A DNA stretch of 45,918 nt, taken from NCBI GenBank assembly GCA_948435735.1, contig CAOJGX010000007.1, positions 1-45,918 on the forward strand. The letters run 5' to 3'. Below, in pieces: positions 33,458-44,127 of the stretch (its first letter is position 1; the number at the start of each line of letters is the position of its first letter). Below the pieces are notes generated by a model. It searched no databases and had not been told where the DNA came from. It saw only the letters and a program-made list of their open reading frames with translations. The DNA is from an uncultured Clostridium sp. (GTDB taxonomy: Bacteria > Bacillota > Clostridia > TANB77 > CAG-508). Both the position numbers and the translations under genes were made by a program.

Positions 33458-35866
33458 CTACTTTCTAAGCTCAGCTCCCAAACTGCTCTCCAATTCCTCC
33501 ACAATCTCTTCCATCGTGCGATTTACCTCTTCATCCGTAAGCGTTCTATCCTTACTTCTAAACTTCAAGCTATATGCAACACTTTTCTTATTTTCCCCCA
33601 ATTTCTCATTTCGATAAACATCAAACAAGCAAATCTCTTCTAAAATCTTCTTTCCCTTTTTCTGAATTGCCCTCTCAATATCGCCAACCTCAACACTTTC
33701 ATCAATCACCATCGCAATATCTCTCTCCACTGCTGGGAACTTAGCAACTTCCGTATATTTCTTACTCATCTTGCCATACTTAACCAATTTATCTAGCCAA
33801 ATTTCAGCCACATAAACTTGCCCTCTAACATCATAATTCTCCGCCACTTCTGGATGAATTTCACCCAATGTCGCAATGATATCCTTACCAACCTTAATAT
33901 TCGCTGTTTTCCCCGGATGATAGCTATTATTGCATCGTTCACTTACCACATCATAGCGCAAAACAGAACTCACCGTCAGAATCTTTTCCACCAAACCTTT
34001 TAAAATGTAGAAATCCATATTTTCTCCATACATCCCCAAAGTCACCATGGTATCCTCTTGTGGCACATTTCCTTTTTCAATTTGCCCAGCCACATTTCTA
34101 TAAACCCTAGAAATATCAAATAAACCAACATTTTTATTTTTTTTCGCTTGATTGTTCACAAGCATTTGCATCATGCTTGGAAGTGTTGTTGTTCGCATAA
34201 TTGAATAATCCTCGCTCAGTGGATTTTTTACGGGGATTACTTGTGTACGCAAATCGCTATCCTCAGAAATCGCCATTTTATCCAAATCATTAGGACAAAT
34301 AAACCCATACGTACAAATTTCAGATAGGCCTTTATTCACCAAAGTTTGACGAATTTTATCCACCAATTTCTGCATTTTCGTTCGAATTCCCAAAGTTGCC
34401 TCTGCATTAATTAATGTACACCCCACTTTATCATATCCATAAAAACGAACAATCTCCTCTGCTAAATCAGCCAAACACTCAATGTCAACCCTAAAATAAG
34501 GTGGAATAACAACATCGCCTTCTACTTTCATTTCTAGTTTTTCCAAAGTTTTCACCATATCTTCTCGAGAAATATTCGTTCCTAACAAACGATTAATTTT
34601 TTCAGGATTAAATTCAACCCTGTTCAATTGCTGTTTGGTCGGATAAACATCAATTTTGCCATCTACTGCTTTTCCAACGCCAATCAATTCTACTAATTCC
34701 ACTGCACGATTAATCGCTCTTTCTGCATTTTCTGCTGGCAAACCTTTTTCATAACGACTCGAAGCTTCTGTACGAAGCCCCACCTTCTTCGCAGTTTTTC
34801 GGACACTTCCTCCATTAAAAACAGCTGATTCAAACACAACCGTTGTTGTTGAATTTTCTATTTCCGAGTTTTGAGCTCCCATCACACCAGCTATTGCAAC
34901 CGCTTTATTTTCATCACTAATCACAAGCATTTCATCATTTAAAATTCGTTCTTCCTCATCCAAGGTCGTAATTTTTTCGCCATTTTGAGCACGTCTTACA
35001 GTAATATGTTTTCCCACAATCGAGTTAATATCAAAAGCATGCATTGGCTGACCAAGTTCTAACATCACATAATTTGTAATATCCACAATATTATTGATAC
35101 TTCTTACACCACACGCCTCCAAACGTCTCTTCATCCAGTCTGGCGATTCTGTAACTTTTACGTCTTTTACAACTCTTGCGATATAACGATAACACAAGTC
35201 TGGTGCTGTAATATCCACTTTTAAACCCTCGATTTCTGGTTTATTTTCCACTCTCATCTCATCCAAATTTTTACGGGGATTTTTAAATTCAGTATTTAAT
35301 GAAACTGCTGTTTCACGTCCCAAACCTTCAATCGAAAAGCAATCTGGACGATTCGAGGTAATTTCAAAATCCAAAATTTCCTCTTCTAATCCTAAAACGT
35401 CCACAATATTTTCGCCTAATTTACTTTCCATTTCTTGTGGCAAAATCATAATGCCATGTTCGATTTGATTTGGATATCGATCAACTAGAATATTCAATTC
35501 CCCACAAGAACACATCATACCATTTGACTCCACGCCACGAAGTTCACCTTTTTTGATATTCACGCCACTAGGCAAACAAGAGCCATCTTTTGCAATCGGA
35601 ACAACATCGCCGGGCTTTACGTTGTCAGCACCAGTCACAATTTGCAAAATTTCAGTTCCAACATCAACTTTGGTAACAATTAATTTATCCGCATTGGGAT
35701 GTTTTTCAATCTCTAAAATTTTTCCCACTACTACATTTTTAATATCTTTTCCACGTTCTTCAAGGGTTTCTAATTTAGAGCCAGTCATGGTTAAAATATC
35801 CCCTAATTCTTTTCCAGAAACATTAATATCGCTAAAATCTTTTAGCCAGTCTATACTTGCTTTCAT
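33458..35866 (-). CDS. pheT: Phenylalanyl-tRNA synthetase beta subunit
   Basis: 802 residues, normal for bacteria. N-terminal tRNA-binding domain (VGKILEIEKHPNADKLIVTK, about 48-67), editing B3/B4 domain (RYIARVVKDV), B5 domain, the catalytic-like region, and a C-terminal FDX-ACB anticodon-binding domain (KFPAVERDIAMVIDES, about 712-727). It works as an alpha2-beta2 enzyme with PheS upstream. One dispersed palindromic repeat sits between pheS and pheT. No in-frame CGG in 802 codons. Confidence 0.96.
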   Translation of the reverse strand: MKASIDWLKDFSDINVSGKELGDILTMTGSKLETLEERGKDIKNVVVGKILEIEKHPNADKLIVTKVDVGTEILQIVTGADNVKPGDVVPIAKDGSCLPSGVNIKKGELRGVESNGMMCSCGELNILVDRYPNQIEHGIMILPQEMESKLGENIVDVLGLEEEILDFEITSNRPDCFSIEGLGRETAVSLNTEFKNPRKNLDEMRVENKPEIEGLKVDITAPDLCYRYIARVVKDVKVTESPDWMKRRLEACGVRSINNIVDITNYVMLELGQPMHAFDINSIVGKHITVRRAQNGEKITTLDEEERILNDEMLVISDENKAVAIAGVMGAQNSEIENSTTTVVFESAVFNGGSVRKTAKKVGLRTEASSRYEKGLPAENAERAINRAVELVELIGVGKAVDGKIDVYPTKQQLNRVEFNPEKINRLLGTNISREDMVKTLEKLEMKVEGDVVIPPYFRVDIECLADLAEEIVRFYGYDKVGCTLINAEATLGIRTKMQKLVDKIRQTLVNKGLSEICTYGFICPNDLDKMAISEDSDLRTQVIPVKNPLSEDYSIMRTTTLPSMMQMLVNNQAKKNKNVGLFDISRVYRNVAGQIEKGNVPQEDTMVTLGMYGENMDFYILKGLVEKILTVSSVLRYDVVSERCNNSYHPGKTANIKVGKDIIATLGEIHPEVAENYDVRGQVYVAEIWLDKLVKYGKMSKKYTEVAKFPAVERDIAMVIDESVEVGDIERAIQKKGKKILEEICLFDVYRNEKLGENKKSVAYSLKFRSKDRTLTDEEVNRTMEEIVEELESSLGAELRK

Positions 35867-35911
35867 CTTTTTCCTCCTTATCTTTTCTCAATGTTTGCAT
35901 TTCTATATCTG

Positions 35912-35936
35912 CGGGCGATTGATAATCGCCCCTACG
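35912..35936. repeat. GTAGGGGCG palindromic repeat, copy 5
   Basis: CGGGCGATTGATAATCGCCC then CTACG, almost identical to copy 4. It lies in the 78-bp gap between pheS and pheT, inside an operon, so it cannot be a strong terminator. Confidence 0.85.
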
Positions 35937-35944
35937 GTTATGTT

Positions 35945-36965
35945 CTAAAATTGTTTCAAAAAACGTACATCATTTTCATACAACAACCTCAAATCATCAA
36001 TCCCAAACTTCGCCATCGCAATTCTCTCAACGCCAAATCCAAACGCAAAACCAGAATACTCATTTGGGTCAATTCCGCAATTCTCCAAAACTTTTGGATG
36101 CACCATCCCACAACCCAAAAGTTCAATCCAACCTTCCTGCTTGCAGACTCTACAACCTTTGCCACCACACACAAAACATGATACATCCGCCTCTGCACTT
36201 GGCTCTGTAAATGGAAAATGGTGTGGTCTAAAACGTACTTTCGTATTTTGCCCCAAACAATTCTTAGCAAACATCTCCAAAGTTCCCTTCAAATCCGACA
36301 TCGTAATATTTTTATCCACCACCAAACCTTCAATCTGATGAAACACTGGCGAATGCGTAGCATCCAACGTATCCGAACGATACACCGCCCCCGGACAAAT
36401 AATTTTAATCGGCGGTTTTTGATTCTCCATCACTCTCGCCTGAACTGGCGAAGTCTGTGTTCTTAAAATAATATCTTCCGTAATATAAAACGTATCTTGC
36501 AAATCTCTTGCTGGATGATCCGCTGGTGTATTTAATTTATCAAAATTGTAAACAGCTGTTTCGACCTCTGGTCCATCTGCAATGCTGTAGCCCATTCCCA
36601 AAAATATCTCTTCTACTTCTTGAATTACCTGCGTAATTGGATGAACCGAACCAAGTTCAATATTTTTTCCTGGCATAGTAACATCAATTTTTTCTTTTTG
36701 CAATCTCTGTTCCATCAACTTTTCTTTCACTTGACGCTCACGTCTTTCCATCATCTTTTCCAATTCCTCACGCAAAGAATTAACCTTTTGACCGGAAAAG
36801 TGGACGCTCCTCTGGCGCCATTCCTCCTAAGCCTTTCAACATAGAAGTAACCTCGCCTTTTTTTCCCAAATATTTCACTTTTAACTCCTGCAATTCCTGC
36901 AAAGTCTTAATCTCTCCAAGCTTTTTCTTAACTGCTTCCGTCATTTCTGAAATTTTATCTCCCAT
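35945..36965 (-). CDS. pheS: Phenylalanyl-tRNA synthetase alpha subunit, +1 shift at CGG
   Basis: An essential enzyme that charges tRNA-Phe. The first frame starts at ATG 36965 (SD AGGAGGAGG) and reads to MAPEERPLF, then CGG at 36794-36792 and a stop at 36780. Skipping the C gives TTC-GGT-CAA and [15 protein letters not shown], continuing to the end at 35945. The joined protein is 339 residues, standard for PheS, and aligns without a gap to the Bacillus pattern ERPKMGALANEVRE as I remember it. Class II motifs follow: [34 protein letters not shown] and [13 protein letters not shown]. Because the gene is essential and otherwise perfect, a plain pseudogene is very unlikely; a sequencing error or real +1 decoding remain. 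Confidence 0.93.
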
Positions 36966-37005
36966 ACAAAAAACCTCCTCCTAAAATTTTCTTACCTAAA
37001 AAACA

Positions 37006-37205
37006 AAAAAGCATTCCTCCAACATAGGACGAATGCTTCGTGGTACCACCTAATTTCATTAAAATTTCTTTTAATCTCTATCTAGCTATAACGTAGCCAA
37101 CGCTTATACCTACTTCTATTTTCAGCACAAGAACCTTCAAAAGTGAATTTTCAACAAGGAAATACTAAGTAAGCTCCCAGCTAAAACCTACTCTCTCTTC
37201 AATAT
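37006..37205 (-). promoter_or_regulatory. T-box riboswitch of pheST
   Basis: On the minus strand the leader starts with AAGAGAGAGTAGG (stem I base). It contains the T-box AGGTGGTACCACG (about 37038-37050) and ends in a terminator whose arms are AAGCATTC and GAATGCTT followed by TTTTTT (about 37006-37040). Uncharged tRNA-Phe would bind the specifier and the T-box and favour antitermination. A UUC at 37131-37133 is a possible Phe specifier, but I could not fold stem I with confidence. Confidence 0.88.
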
Positions 37206-37256
37206 TTTGCTCCTTATTTACTTTGCTTTTTCAAACGGTCATCTTTATTTAAAACA

Positions 37257-37285
37257 ATTTTAACATATTTCATTTTGAATTGCAA
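37257..37285 (-). promoter_or_regulatory. pheST promoter
   Basis: TTGCAA (37280-37285) and TAAAAT (37257-37262) are 17 bases apart on the minus strand, about 50 bases before the T-box leader body. Confidence 0.65.
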
Positions 37286-37305
37286 TATGTACACTAAAAA
37301 AATTA

Positions 37306-37761
37306 TTAATCTTCATCAACTCTTGTTTTTTGTTTTCCGCCTTTTTCTCTCCCCTTTTCAGAAGCCTCTCTTGCTTGCTGTTCTGATACTTCTGCTTTGA
37401 TATGCTTTGTTACTTTATCTTCAATTTTATGATAGCCATCTTCGTCTTTTTCACTTACAATCGTTTCAGGAATTTCAAATTTAAACAACTCTCCTGCCCA
37501 CTTTTCCCTCTTTCTTCCTTCATACGCAAGGGCTTCTTCTACCTTATTTAAATCCTTAGACATTTCAGGATTTTCTTTAATCGTTTCCGCGGTAGCTAAT
37601 TCTATAGCTTGGTTTTGCTCCATATCCCCATACGCTTCAACATCTTCAATATCTTCTCCCAAAAACGTATTTGCTAACTCTACACAAGCTCGTTTAAATT
37701 CTTCAAACCATTCTTTAATAGCACTATTAGATTCTCTTATATTTTCTTTTAGTGTACCCAT
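37306..37761 (-). CDS. Charged hypothetical protein
   Basis: About 151 residues, highly acidic at the start and basic at the end (KGREKGGKQKTRVDED), mostly helical, no membrane segment. No family recognised. Central part: FLGEDIEDVEAYGDMEQNQA and KVEEALAYEGRKREKW. The ATG at 37761 is chosen because AAAGGAAA lies upstream. A start at 37785 is also possible but has no RBS. It stands alone just upstream of the pheST promoter. In composition it resembles the hypotheticals at 14812 and 19620. Confidence 0.6.
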   Translation of the reverse strand: MGTLKENIRESNSAIKEWFEEFKRACVELANTFLGEDIEDVEAYGDMEQNQAIELATAETIKENPEMSKDLNKVEEALAYEGRKREKWAGELFKFEIPETIVSEKDEDGYHKIEDKVTKHIKAEVSEQQAREASEKGREKGGKQKTRVDED

Positions 37762-37899
37762 TTGGTTATCACTTTCCTTTCTCATAAATTTGTATATTAT
37801 TTATATAATTATAACACAAAAAAAGGAAAAAATCAAGTGTTTTTCCTTTTTTTATTATAAAAATTAGCACAATCTCCAAAATAATATTCAATTTTGGTC

Positions 37900-38179
37900 T
37901 TATTTATCCAATAAATCAGAATGAGAACCAACATCAAATAACAATAATGTAAGTTTTTCTTTTTCGATTTTATAAATCAATACCCAATCTGGTAATATAT
38001 GACAGTCATAATATCCTTTAAGATTTCCTTTCAAGGGATGATTTTTATATCTTTCTGGTAATGTTTTACCTTCTGATAGCATATTAATAACATGTTCTAG
38101 TAAATTTAGATTGTAACCGCCTTTTATGTGCTTTTTTTAAACTTTGTTTAAATCTATTGCTAGCTTCAATTTTATACAT
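37900..38179 (-). CDS. YafQ-family mRNA interferase toxin, +1 shift at CGG
   Basis: Starts at ATG 38179 (SD AGAGG), 2 bases after the antitoxin stop. The first frame reads YKIEASNRFKQSLKKAHKR, then CGG at 38119-38117 and a stop 10 codons later. Skipping the C gives AGG-GGT-TAC and GYNLNLLEHVINMLSEG, then HPLKGNLKGYYDCHILPDW and VLIYKIEKEKLTLLLFDVGSH. The family motif KKRGYDL around this point is restored exactly. The joined product has 92 residues, the normal YafQ length, with catalytic His residues (HPL, DCHI, GSH). Without the shift only about 30 residues would be made. YafQ cuts mRNA on the ribosome. Confidence 0.9.
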
Positions 38180-38181
38180 TT

Positions 38182-38505
38182 TTATTCCTCTTCCTCTAGC
38201 TCCTTTTCCAAATCTTCAAACATTTCTTTGGCTGAATGATAGGTTTTATTGCTGTTTGCTTCCTCTTCTATTGCTTTTAAATTTAATTTACTATAATCAT
38301 GTAAATAACCATATTCGCAAATGTACGAACCATATCCGTCATTTAATTCTATCATTCCTTTTCTTTTTACCTCAAAAGGAATTCCATTATTTAATTTAAT
38401 TTGATGTAAATACAAGTTGATAGCTTCACTTAAAGACAATCCTAAATCTTCTAATATTGGCATAATTTGTTTTTTTATATCATCATTTATTCTAACGGTA
38501 GACAT
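38182..38505 (-). CDS. DinJ/RelB-family antitoxin
   Basis: 107 residues. The ribbon-helix-helix N terminus STVRINDDIKKQIMPILEDL, then SLSEAINLYLHQIKLNNGIPFEV, is the RelB/DinJ signature. The C-terminal half is longer than usual and acidic (DLEKELEEEE) for toxin binding. First gene of the pair with the YafQ toxin; expected to repress its own promoter. Confidence 0.9.
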   Translation of the reverse strand: MSTVRINDDIKKQIMPILEDLGLSLSEAINLYLHQIKLNNGIPFEVKRKGMIELNDGYGSYICEYGYLHDYSKLNLKAIEEEANSNKTYHSAKEMFEDLEKELEEEE

Positions 38506-38596
38506 TCTACTCTCTCCTTTTTATATATTATAATACATTTTGTATGCATTTGTCAAGATTTTGTATACAATTTTATAGTATCCTTTTCTAAAATTC

Positions 38597-39751
38597 TTAC
38601 CCAAAAATTCCTCTTTTCTTCACTGGTGGTTGCTCATTCATGGTTTTCGCTAGTTCTGTGACTAATTTTCTCTGTTCTGCTGTTAATTTCTTCGGAATTT
38701 GAACATTAACCGTAAACACAAAATCACCTCTCCAGCTTCCATTGACACTTTTAAATCCTTTATTTTTAATAACAAATCGAGTTCCTGTTTGCGTTCCTTC
38801 TGGAATTTTATATTTTTCTTTTTTCCCATCTACCATTGGAATTTCTAACTCGGTTCCTAACGTGGCACCAGTAAACGTAATCGGAATTTCACAAAGGACA
38901 TGTTCGCCTTGTCTTGTATAAATCGTATGTTTTTTCAAATGCACCACAATATATAAATTTCCTTTTGACCCACCATTTGCTCCCGACTCTCCTTCTCCTT
39001 TTAGGACAACTGTTTGACCTTCATCAATTCCTTCTGGAATTTTAACTTTAATTTTAACCGATTTACGATGAATTCCTTTTCCATGGCAACTAGAACATGG
39101 ATTTTTAACAACTTTTCCTGTTCCGCCACAAGTCGAACAAACTTTTTGTGTTGACATTTGACCAAATGGTGTTGTCACCACTTGCTTAATTTTACCTTTT
39201 CCGCCACACACACCACATGTTTCTGGTGAGGAACCTTTTTCTGCACCTGTTCCATTACACGATTTACAGGTTTCATTTCGATTCAAGGTAATTTCTTTTT
39301 CCACACCAGAATAAGCTTCTTCAAAGGTAATATTTAGATTAACACGCAAGTCAGCCCCTTTTCGTGGTCCATTTGTATTTCTTGAACGTGAGGAACCACC
39401 TCCAAAAAAGGAGGAAAATATATCACCTAAATCGCCGAAATCGCCAAAGTCACTGAAACCACCAAAACCGTCAAAACCTGAACCATACGAATAGTAGCCT
39501 CCACCTTGACCGCCTCCATATTGTGGGCCATCAAAGCCGAATTGGTCATACATCTGGCGTTTTTGTTTGTCTGATAATACTTCATAGGCTTCATTGATTT
39601 CTTTGAATTTCTTTTCTGCTTCTTCTTTTTTATCTGGATTTGCGTCTGGATGATATTGTTTCGCCAATCTTCGATAGGCTTTTTTTAGTTCATCATCTGT
39701 CGCCGTTTTGCTGACGCCTAGAACTTCGTAATAATCTCTTTTATTTGCCAT
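38597..39751 (-). CDS. dnaJ: Chaperone DnaJ
   Basis: The co-chaperone that stimulates DnaK ATPase. 384 residues. J domain with [10 protein letters not shown] (HPD about 33-35), Gly/Phe-rich linker ([17 protein letters not shown], about 80-125), four CxxCxGxG zinc repeats ([32 protein letters not shown]; about 155-220) and the C-terminal substrate-binding domain. Follows dnaK, with a NUDIX gene between them. No CGG codons. Confidence 0.96.
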   Translation of the reverse strand: MANKRDYYEVLGVSKTATDDELKKAYRRLAKQYHPDANPDKKEEAEKKFKEINEAYEVLSDKQKRQMYDQFGFDGPQYGGGQGGGYYSYGSGFDGFGGFSDFGDFGDLGDIFSSFFGGGSSRSRNTNGPRKGADLRVNLNITFEEAYSGVEKEITLNRNETCKSCNGTGAEKGSSPETCGVCGGKGKIKQVVTTPFGQMSTQKVCSTCGGTGKVVKNPCSSCHGKGIHRKSVKIKVKIPEGIDEGQTVVLKGEGESGANGGSKGNLYIVVHLKKHTIYTRQGEHVLCEIPITFTGATLGTELEIPMVDGKKEKYKIPEGTQTGTRFVIKNKGFKSVNGSWRGDFVFTVNVQIPKKLTAEQRKLVTELAKTMNEQPPVKKRGIFG

Positions 39752-39774
39752 TTTATAAGACCTCCAACCTTAAC

Positions 39775-40249
39775 TTAATCAATTATTATCTTTCGATTTT
39801 TTAAAAATCTTTGTAAATCTTTTATTGGTCTAATATCTGGTATATGTAATTCTTTTGGTAAATTCTCTATATTAAACCATTTCAAATTTTTAACTTCTGT
39901 TTTGTCTTCTCTTAATTCTCCTTCATATGTTTCGACCAAAAATATTGTCGTTACACCAGAAACTTTATCTCCATTTGGGTACTCATGAAATAAATCTTTT
40001 CCAGAATAAATTCCTAATAATTCAGGACTTATCGGTTTGATTCCTATTTCTTCACGTAATTCTCTTTCAAGGGTTTGCAAAAAAAGTTTCTCCTAGTTCC
40101 ATTGCTCCACCATGAATTGCCCATTTACCATTATCTTGCCTTTGCTGCAATAGAATTTTGCCATCTTTGTATAAAATAGCTCCTGCTGCTGGCATAAAAA
40201 TCATGTCATGCCCTATCTTCTCTCTGATATCTTTTATATAGTCTGCCAT
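39775..40249 (-). CDS. NUDIX hydrolase with a +1 frame break
   Basis: The first frame, from ATG 40249, reads MIFMPAAGAILYKDGKILLQ and GGAMELGETFFANP, then TGA. The second frame, +1, continues ERELREEIGIKP to the end at 39775. The NUDIX box G-x5-E-x7-REL-x-EE-x-G is complete only across the joint. The cause could be one extra T in a run of seven (giving ETFLQTLEREL) or a +1 shift at CCT-TGA; both keep the x7 spacing. Joined length about 157 residues. There is no CGG here, so it differs from the four CGG sites. Substrate unknown. It interrupts dnaK and dnaJ. Confidence 0.75.
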
Positions 40250-40416
40250 ATATTTTACCTCTTTTTATTTTTCTGTTCTTACATATAGATACAATTTTTA
40301 TATGTATATGTAAAAATGATGTCTAACCTTTTATTATATCATATTTTTGCGTTTTTGTCAACTTGACATTTTTGCAAAAATGTGTTCTATATTAATTTTT
40401 CTGAAATTGAAATATT

Positions 40417-40444
40417 GGGGGCGGGTCAAGACCACGCCCCTACA
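40417..40444. repeat. GTAGGGGCG palindromic repeat, copy 6
   Basis: GGGGGCGGGTC and the partly complementary ACGCCCCTACA, a diverged copy 3 bases after the dnaK stop. Confidence 0.75.
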
Positions 40445-40447
40445 TTT

Positions 40448-42304
<1,857 letters not shown>

Positions 42305-42463
42305 CTAAATAAATTATTTTAAATGTATGCAACTTCATTTCTCTTTGTTGCATAAGATATCTGTAACTCGCTGCCCGCTCGAACAGCTATCTTATCTTTT
42401 GTTTAATTTATAATAATTTTTAATTATTAACATTCTCCATAGGAGTCGATGCCTACAGCGGTG

Positions 42464-42961
42464 TTAATTAGCCACAACAACCAATGCATGGCGAATAACT
42501 TTGTTTCCAATTTGGTAACCTTTGCGGTATTCTTCGATGATTTCTTGTTCGCCTTTGGAAGAATCGTCAATGTGGCTGACTGCTTCGTGTAATTCTGGGT
42601 CAAATCGTTTGCCAACCGTTTCAATTTCTTTTAAGCCAAATTTTTCTAAGGCTGTAGCATATTGTTTTACCACCATGTTGACACCTTCTTGATACCCTTT
42701 GTCACTTGTTTCAGCTGATGCTGCTTTTTCTAGATTATCCATAATTGGTAACATCACTAGTAAAACTTCGCCTGTTATCAAATTGTACAAATTTTCTCTT
42801 TCTTTTGCACTTCTTTTTTTGAAATTTTCAAATTCAGCATATAAACGCTTGTATCTGTCTTCTAGTTCTTCTAATTCCGTTTTTGGCGTTTCTACTGCTT
42901 CATTTTCAATTTCTAAATCTCCTTGTACCTCATTCTTTTCTAATTCATTTCCCTCTTCCAC
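42464..42961 (-). CDS. grpE: Nucleotide exchange factor GrpE
   Basis: 165 residues. A long N-terminal coiled coil (TELEELEDRYKRLYAEFENF, about 28-47), then RSAKERENLYNLITGEV, PIMDNLEKA and the beta domain FDPELHEAVSHI, ending YQIGNKVIRHALVVVAN. Releases ADP from DnaK. 16 bases after hrcA. Confidence 0.95.
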   Translation of the reverse strand: MEEGNELEKNEVQGDLEIENEAVETPKTELEELEDRYKRLYAEFENFKKRSAKERENLYNLITGEVLLVMLPIMDNLEKAASAETSDKGYQEGVNMVVKQYATALEKFGLKEIETVGKRFDPELHEAVSHIDDSSKGEQEIIEEYRKGYQIGNKVIRHALVVVAN

Positions 42962-42977
42962 TTAAAAACCTCCTTTT

Positions 42978-44004
42978 TTAAAACTTTCCATTTTTAAAAT
43001 CTTCATTCAATTTTTTACTTATATATTTCATCACAGAAATCACTTTCGAATAATCCATTCTAGTTGGGCCAATAATACCAATGGTTCCAATATCTTTATC
43101 TTCAAGTAAATGATTAAAAGTTACGATACTGAAATTTTTGAGTTCTTCATGCTCGGATTCTTCTCCAATGTAGACATTAATGTTATCCGCAATTCCTGTA
43201 TTTAAAATATCTGCGACTAGATCTTTGGCATCTAATACATTTAAGAAATCTTTGGCAACATCCACTTTTTTAAATTCCGGCATGTCGACTACTTTCCCTG
43301 CACCTTCTAAATAAATTTGCTTTGATTCGTCTAATAATTTATTAATTTCTTCAATGATTTTTCGGATAATCTCAATTCCTGTGTTAACTTCCGCCATAAT
43401 AAATTCTTCGATTGGCCCATCAAATTTTTCAAGTGGTTTGCCAACTAATTTATTTTTGAAAATATAGGTTAAATCTTCTACTTGTGTCTCATTTAAATCT
43501 TCGTCAAATTTGATGACGGATTCTCGAATAATGCCTGAATCAGTTAAAATAACAGCCATCAAAACCTTGCTTCCGTAATAAAATAAACTTAATGTCAATA
43601 ATGGTATGTTTGTTCATATCTGGGCCAACAGCAACGGTTGTGTAATGGGTTATCTCGGACAACGTTGTCGTGGCAATTCTGGCAAGTTCTTCTAAACCGT
43701 TTACTTTGGTTTCTAGACGCGTTTTGATGATTTCCATTTCTTGTTTGGTCAAATTGTCGTCTCTAATAAGCTGATCAACATAGTAGCGATAGCCTTTTTG
43801 CGAAGGAACACGACCACTGGAGGTGTGCGTTTTTTCTAAGAAACCAATATGTTCTAATTCTGCCATTTCGTTTCGAATCGTGGCACTACTGCAATCTAAT
43901 TCTTTGACAAGATTGCCTGAACTTACGGGTTCTGCAGTTTCAATATATTCTTCTACAATGGCTTGTAGGATTTTCTTCTTACGATTATCTAAATCATCTG
44001 CCAT
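42978..44004 (-). CDS. hrcA: Heat-inducible repressor HrcA, +1 shift at CGG
   Basis: Represses dnaK/groE genes by binding CIRCE. First frame from ATG 44004 (SD GAAGGAG; 44019 is an alternative): winged HTH with EPVSSGNLVKELDCSSATIRNEM and HTSSGRVPSQKGYRYYVD, then TVAVGPDMNK and IKFILL. A CGG at 43575-43573 follows and the frame ends 11 codons later. Skipping the C gives TTA-GGA-AGC and GSKVLMAVILTDSGI, the conserved start of the next HrcA strand, to the end at 42978. The joined length is about 341 residues, normal for HrcA. Without the shift only the DNA-binding half would be made. Confidence 0.93.
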
Positions 44005-44024
44005 TTTTATCTCCTTCATACAAA

Positions 44025-44051
44025 TTAGCAGTCTTTAACTTAGACTGCTAA
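44025..44051 (-). promoter_or_regulatory. CIRCE operator of hrcA-grpE-dnaK
   Basis: TTAGCAGTC, nine bases, GACTGCTAA: a perfect inverted repeat with the CIRCE spacing. The standard arm is TTAGCACTC, so one base per arm is changed symmetrically (C to G), keeping full symmetry. It lies directly after the -10 box, as expected for an HrcA-repressed promoter. Confidence 0.9.
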
Positions 44052-44052
44052 T

Positions 44053-44081
44053 ATATTATACCCATTATTTGATTTTGTCAA
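44053..44081 (-). promoter_or_regulatory. Sigma-A promoter of the heat-shock operon
   Basis: TTGACA (44076-44081) and TAATAT (44053-44058) are 17 bases apart on the minus strand, with CIRCE immediately downstream. TATAAT two bases earlier (spacing 15) is an alternative -10. Confidence 0.75.
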
Positions 44082-44127
44082 TAGTTTTTTTGAAAATTTG
44101 TTAAAATTGTATAGAAATTTTTGTAGT

